DNA from: Candidatus Kapaibacterium sp.
GTDB lineage: Bacteria > Bacteroidota > Ignavibacteria > Kapaibacteriales > UBA961
Direction of reading: 5' to 3'
NCBI GenBank assembly: GCA_023253875.1
Contig: JALRFC010000059.1
Location: 1 to 8,913, forward strand
DNA length: 8,913 nucleotides
Shown: positions 4,938 through 8,913 of the stretch, piece after piece
Layout: each line of letters starts with the position of its first letter
Position numbering within the stretch: position 1 is the stretch's first letter
Translations under genes and position numbers: made by a program
Notes under the pieces: generated by a model
Told to the model about the DNA's origin: nothing
Databases searched by the model: none
Seen by the model: only the letters and a program-made list of their open reading frames with translations

Positions 4938-6599
4938 TTAATCTCTAACTATAGGGTATAAAGGAATTTTTATGCCAAACTTTTCTGCATTCCCCAGAGC
5001 CCGCTTATAGCCTGCATCTGTATGTCGTAAAATGCCCATTAATGGATCATATGTGAGGACTCTTTGCAACCTTTGTTCTGCACCTAAAGTTCCATCTGCG
5101 ACAATCACCATACCTGAGTGGAGTGATAGTCCCATTCCGACGCCTCCACCATGATGCAGAGAAACCCATGTTGCGCCACCAAGCGTATTCAATGCAAAAT
5201 TGAGATATACCCAGTCCGCAATTGCATCAGAACCATCCAACATTGCTTCCGTTTCTCTATAGGGTGAGGCAACAGAACCACAATCAAGGTGATCTCTTCC
5301 GATGACTATAGGAGCTGATACCTTTCCATCTCTCACTAAATCATTGAATAATTTGCCGGCTTTGGCTCTTTCGCCATAATTCAGCCAACAGATTCTTGCT
5401 GGTAAACCTTGATACCCGATTCTTGATTGTGCATTCTTTATCCAGCGATGAAGTCCTTCATGCTCAGGGAATAATTCCATTATTGCTTGATCTGTGACTG
5501 CAATATCTTGGGGATCGCCCGATAATGCAACCCATCTGAAAGGTCCATTACCATCACAGAATAATTGCCTGATATATGCAGGTACAAAACCGGGAAAATC
5601 AAAAGCATTCTCAATACCTGCTTTATCTCTTGCCACACCACGCAAGTTATTTCCATAATCGAAGACAATTGCTCCTTGTTCTTGAAAAGCAAGCATGGCC
5701 TTCACATGCTCACCGATTGAATGATGCGTCTTTTCAAGATATGTTACAGGGTCAGATTCTCTCAAAGCATCAGCTTCTGCTTTCGACATTCCCGCAGGAT
5801 AATAGCCATTCAATGGATCATGGGCCGCAGTTTGATCGGTGACGACATCCGGAATGACATTTCTTCGTACGAGTTCCGGTAGAATTTCCGCTGCATTGCC
5901 AACGAGTCCAATTGATAATGCTTTTCTTACATTGACGCATTCTTGCACTTTTTGCAAAGCTTCATCCAAGTCATGGATCTTCACATCACAATAGCCATCA
6001 TGAATGCGTTTATCAATGCGACTTTCATCTATTTCAATGCATAATGCAACAGCCCCATTGAATGTTGCGGCAAGCGGTTGTGCTCCGCCCATTCCGCCAA
6101 GTCCGGCTGTAAGGACAAAACGACCATATAAATCTCCACCAAAATGTTGTCTCGCACATTCCGCGAATGTTTCATAGGTACCTTGTACGATTCCTTGGGT
6201 TCCGATATAAATCCAACTTCCTGCCGTCATTTGACCATACATCATGAGTCCCAATTCATCGAGTCTTCGAAACTCATCCCAATTGGCCCAATTACCAACA
6301 AGATTTGAATTTGCAATGATGACTTTTGGTGCATGTTCATGTGTTGGTACTATACCTACCGGCTTCCCTGATTGAACCAGTAATGTCTCATCAGGATTCA
6401 TTGATTTGAGTGAATCGAGAATTGCTTGCAGAGAGGCGTGATTTCTGGCAGCCTTGCCATATCCACCATAGACAATCAATTTTTCAGGATGCTCGGCAAC
6501 TTCCGGATCCAAATTGTTTTGAATCATTCTATAAGCGGCTTCAATTTGCCAATTCGCGCAATGTAGCTCAGAACCACGTGGAGATTTGATAATAGACAT
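4938..6599 (-). CDS. hutU: urocanate hydratase
   Basis: HutU uses tightly bound NAD+ to hydrate urocanate to imidazolonepropionate, the second step of histidine degradation in the cytoplasm. The protein has 553 residues, the usual length (about 555). Conserved blocks run from end to end: VYGGYGKAARN (43-53), ANSNLVGNWA (96-105), the GLGGMGGAQP loop (166-175), VTDQTAAHDPLNGY (253-266), FDYGNNLRG (313-321), and the ARICW block (401-405) holding the cysteine that corresponds to the catalytic Cys of the Pseudomonas enzyme (here Cys404). RDHLDCGSVASPYRETE (435-451) and SLHHGGGVGMG close the fold. The DCGS and PYRE variants differ from the DSGS and PNRE forms of proteobacterial HutU. The ATG at 6599 has AGGA about 8 nt upstream. 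hutH, hutI and a formiminoglutamate hydrolase are not adjacent, so the rest of the pathway must be encoded elsewhere or be absent. Confidence 0.98.
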   Translation of the reverse strand: MSIIKSPRGSELHCANWQIEAAYRMIQNNLDPEVAEHPEKLIVYGGYGKAARNHASLQAILDSLKSMNPDETLLVQSGKPVGIVPTHEHAPKVIIANSNLVGNWANWDEFRRLDELGLMMYGQMTAGSWIYIGTQGIVQGTYETFAECARQHFGGDLYGRFVLTAGLGGMGGAQPLAATFNGAVALCIEIDESRIDKRIHDGYCDVKIHDLDEALQKVQECVNVRKALSIGLVGNAAEILPELVRRNVIPDVVTDQTAAHDPLNGYYPAGMSKAEADALRESDPVTYLEKTHHSIGEHVKAMLAFQEQGAIVFDYGNNLRGVARDKAGIENAFDFPGFVPAYIRQLFCDGNGPFRWVALSGDPQDIAVTDQAIMELFPEHEGLHRWIKNAQSRIGYQGLPARICWLNYGERAKAGKLFNDLVRDGKVSAPIVIGRDHLDCGSVASPYRETEAMLDGSDAIADWVYLNFALNTLGGATWVSLHHGGGVGMGLSLHSGMVIVADGTLGAEQRLQRVLTYDPLMGILRHTDAGYKRALGNAEKFGIKIPLYPIVRD

Positions 6600-6612
6600 G
6601 TTGAAATTCCTA

Positions 6613-6644
6613 GAAATAACAATGGGAGGCTGTAACCCCTCCCA
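6613..6644 (-). terminator. hairpin between the TldD-like gene and hutU, probable weak terminator
   Basis: A 7-bp stem (TGGGAGG, 6638-6644 on the minus strand, with CCTCCCA, 6623-6629) closes an 8-nt loop. It starts 15 nt after the TldD-like gene stop and is followed on the minus strand by TTGTTATTT, a broken T tract. It would reduce readthrough into hutU or act as an attenuating leader hairpin for it. The imperfect T tract keeps confidence moderate. Confidence 0.6.
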
Positions 6645-6659
6645 ATCATAAAAAGTTCA

Positions 6660-8423
6660 TTATTTATCCATTGGCGAGGCAATGAGTGGCGGCTTTGGAA
6701 AATCACTTTCCAAAGGTTTGAATTCTATGTCTTCAAGTAGTATATCAGGTATAATAAGCGAAGCAGAAACGAATTGTGATCCACCGGTCAAGAAAGATGA
6801 TACCACTGAAGAAGCCAACAAATTATATGCTCGACTTTTTTTTCCAACCAATAAAATATCCTTGAATGATGCCGGTCCGATTCCTGCCAATTCACCACCA
6901 CGTACTCTCTCTTCCTTTCCATCCGGAAATACTTTATATGCTTCAAGGACAGTCAATTTTGAATCACCTTGGGCAAATGGAAATTCACCCGAGGTTTGCT
7001 CATATAGCACTGTGTAGAGAATATTCTGATTCAATACCTTTCGAATGATGATACCATATGGCAATTCTCTGGCTTTGCAGAGAGACATCATCTTGGCTTT
7101 CATTGCTTTTGAATCTACTTCCTTTTTCTTATCGGTGGAAGTCAATTGCATAACCCCATAGATTGGCGCTCCGCCCCGGGAATGACCATTTGAAGAGCGA
7201 ATTCTCTTTGTGGGTGTACGACCTGCCAATAATGTTTTGAGATATCCTTTTTCGACAAGATTCACAGATTGTGCGGGGGTTCCTTCATCATCAATTGCAT
7301 AATGTCCGACCAAAGAAGTGCCATCAAATTGTTGCAATCCGGGATTATCTGTTATCGATAAAAACTCCGGTAATACTCTTCCGCCGATCTTGTTTTGGAA
7401 TGCAGTGTATCTGTCATTGTCTTGCACACCACGATCTGTCAAAGGAGGTCTTTGCACAATACATTGAGGTGCAAAAATCTGCGCGAAAAATTCATGCGCT
7501 GCTTGACCTTCCACCATGATTGGACCTGAATATGCTTCTTCCAACTTTTGCGAAGCATATGCTTGCTCAAAAGACTGAATGAGCGCAGTTGTAGCTTTTG
7601 ATAATGAGTCTTTGGAAGGCAAAGCTCCAAATGAGCGTGCATATGCAGTATATGTTTCAGCTATAGGCATACCGTCTTGACATTGTCCTGAGGCTACAAT
7701 TTCAATTCCTGTCATATGCTTTGTTTTGATGAATTCTCTCCCTTCAGTATTAACATACAATACAGTTTCAGGGAGATTCTCGATACTTACTGTGCTCGAT
7801 GCGATAGATGGATGATTCACAAATGCGCGTGAAAGTTCGCTGACGAGTGCTTGGATATTTTCCAAATCAAAAGATGCAAATCCTTCGGCATCCTGAAATG
7901 TGGAGGGTCCCTGCGGATTAAAGTCATGCGTTGTATCGGTACGCAATCTATTCTTGATTGCGGCTTCTTTTTTTGCATGTAATTCCGATGATTGTTTATA
8001 GCATGCATCAGTTGCAAGCCATAGTTCTCTGCGGAGAGTTGAATAGTCTAATTCAATCGGAATGCGTCTATTTCTAAATGATTCTTCATCATCACCGCTT
8101 CCGAAGAAACCCAAGCTCACATCAAAAAAATTGGTATTGTCGAATTTCGGTGTACCAACACGAATGCCAACGGTCAGAACCGCGGACATACCTTTTCTCG
8201 TATTGATGATTCCACCTAGACTGGCTTTTGCGGATTCACTATTCCGCATTGTGAGCATATACTCCACATAATAGGGCTTCTGCAATGACTCAACTTGAAG
8301 CTCGGACAAGGCCCTTTTAGCTTCATCGCGCATTGCACGCATCAAATCATCATAGGGCTTGGCTTGCACGCCAAAAAATGCACTGCATGCCAAGATGAAA
8401 ATGTGAACATGTTTTATTGACAT
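6660..8423 (-). CDS. exported TldD/PmbA-family protein, metal site apparently degenerate
   Basis: TldD and PmbA (TldE) together form a cytoplasmic zinc protease that matures peptides and degrades unfolded ones. This 587-residue homologue begins with a signal peptide (about 1-21, ending in VQA before Lys-Pro), so it is exported; an ILAC stretch at Cys13 could alternatively serve as a lipobox. The family C-terminal half is clear: VEGQAAHEFFAQ (304-315), DDEGTPAQSVNLVEKGYLKTLLAGR (378-402), and VRGGELAGIGPASFKDILLVG (507-527). The protease motif HExxxH is reduced to HEFFAQ (310-315), where the second His is Gln, and no Cys is seen in the C-terminal region (about 540-570) where TldD places its third zinc ligand. 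It is thus probably not a normal zinc peptidase. The first 200 residues are less conserved. The ATG at 8423 is chosen; an in-frame TTG at 8435 is rejected. It lies 49 nt after the upstream partial gene. Confidence 0.87.
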   Translation of the reverse strand: MSIKHVHIFILACSAFFGVQAKPYDDLMRAMRDEAKRALSELQVESLQKPYYVEYMLTMRNSESAKASLGGIINTRKGMSAVLTVGIRVGTPKFDNTNFFDVSLGFFGSGDDEESFRNRRIPIELDYSTLRRELWLATDACYKQSSELHAKKEAAIKNRLRTDTTHDFNPQGPSTFQDAEGFASFDLENIQALVSELSRAFVNHPSIASSTVSIENLPETVLYVNTEGREFIKTKHMTGIEIVASGQCQDGMPIAETYTAYARSFGALPSKDSLSKATTALIQSFEQAYASQKLEEAYSGPIMVEGQAAHEFFAQIFAPQCIVQRPPLTDRGVQDNDRYTAFQNKIGGRVLPEFLSITDNPGLQQFDGTSLVGHYAIDDEGTPAQSVNLVEKGYLKTLLAGRTPTKRIRSSNGHSRGGAPIYGVMQLTSTDKKKEVDSKAMKAKMMSLCKARELPYGIIIRKVLNQNILYTVLYEQTSGEFPFAQGDSKLTVLEAYKVFPDGKEERVRGGELAGIGPASFKDILLVGKKSRAYNLLASSVVSSFLTGGSQFVSASLIIPDILLEDIEFKPLESDFPKPPLIASPMDK

Positions 8424-8452
8424 ATATTGTTCCAATCGGATATTCTAGAGTA

Positions 8453-8460
8453 CAAAGATA
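8453..8460 (-). promoter_or_regulatory. candidate -7 element before the TldD-like gene
   Basis: TATCTTTG on the minus strand matches the Bacteroidota -7 consensus TAnnTTTG and lies in the 49-nt gap after the upstream gene, 29 nt before the ATG at 8423. No TTTG is found at the proper -33 distance, so the promoter may be weak or the match accidental. Confidence 0.35.
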
Positions 8461-8472
8461 CAAAAGCCACTC

Positions 8473-8913
8473 TTATTGCTTTTGGTCTGTGCCATGAATA
8501 TATTTTCTCAATGTAACAATCCGCCTAACCGGTTCAACTCCCTTTTGATACATGATGGACTCGTTTTTCACCATGCCGATGCCCTTTGCAAGCCACACAT
8601 GATTTTCAAAAGTGACATTACCGGGCGCATTAAAGAATGAAACATAATAGAAGCAAGTAAAAGTACCGGCTGGAACATTGAGTTTTGCTTCAGTTTCTTT
8701 TACTTCCACCTTTACACCATTTGCCGTATAGGTTTCTCCTTTTTTTGCAGGGTATTTATATGTGAGACTGAATACAGGCACTTCAGTGGTATCATCAGGA
8801 TCTTGAGGCCAGCTATAGATACCTTTCTCTCGCACCGTATACCATGTTCCTCCTTTGGGAGCGGATATCGTACGAATAAGTGAACAAGGATTGCTATCAA
8901 GCATTGTCGATCC
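8473..8913 (-). CDS. C-terminal part of an unrecognised protein (5' end outside window)
   Basis: The reading frame is open to the right edge of the window: codons Gly-Ser-Thr precede the first visible ATG at 8904, so that ATG is probably internal and 146 residues of a longer protein are present. I do not recognise the family with certainty. The visible part is beta-rich, with alternating aromatic and charged residues. A VPAGTFTCFYYV segment followed by HVWLAKGIGMVKNE resembles the end of many exported Bacteroidota proteins in which a 'VPAGTF' strand precedes a 'GVGLVK'-type strand (lipoprotein or DUF3108-like folds). It ends with TAA at 8473-8475, 49 nt before the TldD-like start, so the two genes may be cotranscribed. 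A signal peptide, if any, would lie outside the window. Confidence 0.7.
   Translation of the reverse strand, partial: GSTMLDSNPCSLIRTISAPKGGTWYTVREKGIYSWPQDPDDTTEVPVFSLTYKYPAKKGETYTANGVKVEVKETEAKLNVPAGTFTCFYYVSFFNAPGNVTFENHVWLAKGIGMVKNESIMYQKGVEPVRRIVTLRKYIHGTDQKQ

Noticed and set aside
6682..7519. Plus-strand reading frames opposite the TldD-like gene
   Set aside because: The minus-strand protein shows family motifs throughout; the antisense frames show none.
8424..8435. TTG start at 8435 for the TldD-like protein
   Set aside because: An ATG lies four codons downstream and gives a normal signal peptide; TTG offers no better ribosome site.
8902..8904. ATG at 8904 as the true start of the right-edge gene
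   Set aside because: The frame stays open upstream to the window end, and the visible part looks like the C-terminal domain of a longer protein, so it is treated as partial.
1..8913. Insertion sequences, prophage, tRNA or rRNA genes, toxin-antitoxin or defence system
   Set aside because: No transposase, integrase, RNA gene signature or known defence domain was seen; the genes are ordinary metabolic, regulatory and envelope functions with similar base composition.

Overview
All nine genes in this 8.9 kb window lie on the minus strand, so transcription runs from right to left. The window suggests a member of Bacteroidota or a close sister lineage (Ignavibacteria/Kapabacteria-like groups are possible). 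The reasons are a HmuY-family lipoprotein with an acidic Cys-Thr-Asp-Asp-Asp surface-export signature, two upstream regions that match the Bacteroidota promoter (TTTG, 19-20 bp, TAnnTTTG), a moderate-to-low G+C content by eye, and mixed use of Shine-Dalgarno sites. The lineage is an inference; no rRNA or other phylogenetic marker is present.

Layout in the direction of transcription (right to left): (1) the C-terminal part of an unrecognised protein, open at the right edge (8473-8913); (2) an exported TldD/PmbA-family protein whose metallopeptidase metal site looks degraded (6660-8423); (3) urocanate hydratase hutU (4938-6599), separated from (2) by a hairpin; (4) an ECF-type sigma-70 factor with a long N-terminal extension (4018-4809), preceded by a dense cluster of TGTCA/TGACA motifs and followed by a strong intrinsic terminator; (5) an exported PIG-L/LmbE-type deacetylase (3008-3922); (6) tRNA pseudouridine synthase truA (2182-2958), whose stop codon overlaps the start of (7), a small lipoprotein with a CX4CH cytochrome c motif (1808-2185); (8) a HmuY-family lipoprotein without any histidine (1060-1695); (9) paaA, the catalytic subunit of the phenylacetyl-CoA epoxidase (6-989), whose expected partners paaB-E would lie beyond the left edge.

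The genes do not form one pathway. Several short transcription units seem to sit side by side: (1)-(2), hutU, the sigma factor (closed by its terminator), PIG-L-truA-cytochrome-like lipoprotein, the HmuY-like gene with its own promoter, and paaA with its own promoter. Five of the nine proteins carry, or may carry, export signals (the two lipoproteins, PIG-L, the TldD-like protein, and perhaps the truncated one, whose N-terminus is not visible). Intergenic gaps are short, the largest being about 130 bp. I see no mobile element, tRNA, rRNA, CRISPR array or clear new multi-gene system. The points most worth a second look are the motif cluster before the sigma gene, the histidine-free HmuY homologue beside a cytochrome-like lipoprotein, and the exported TldD homologue with a broken HExxxH motif.
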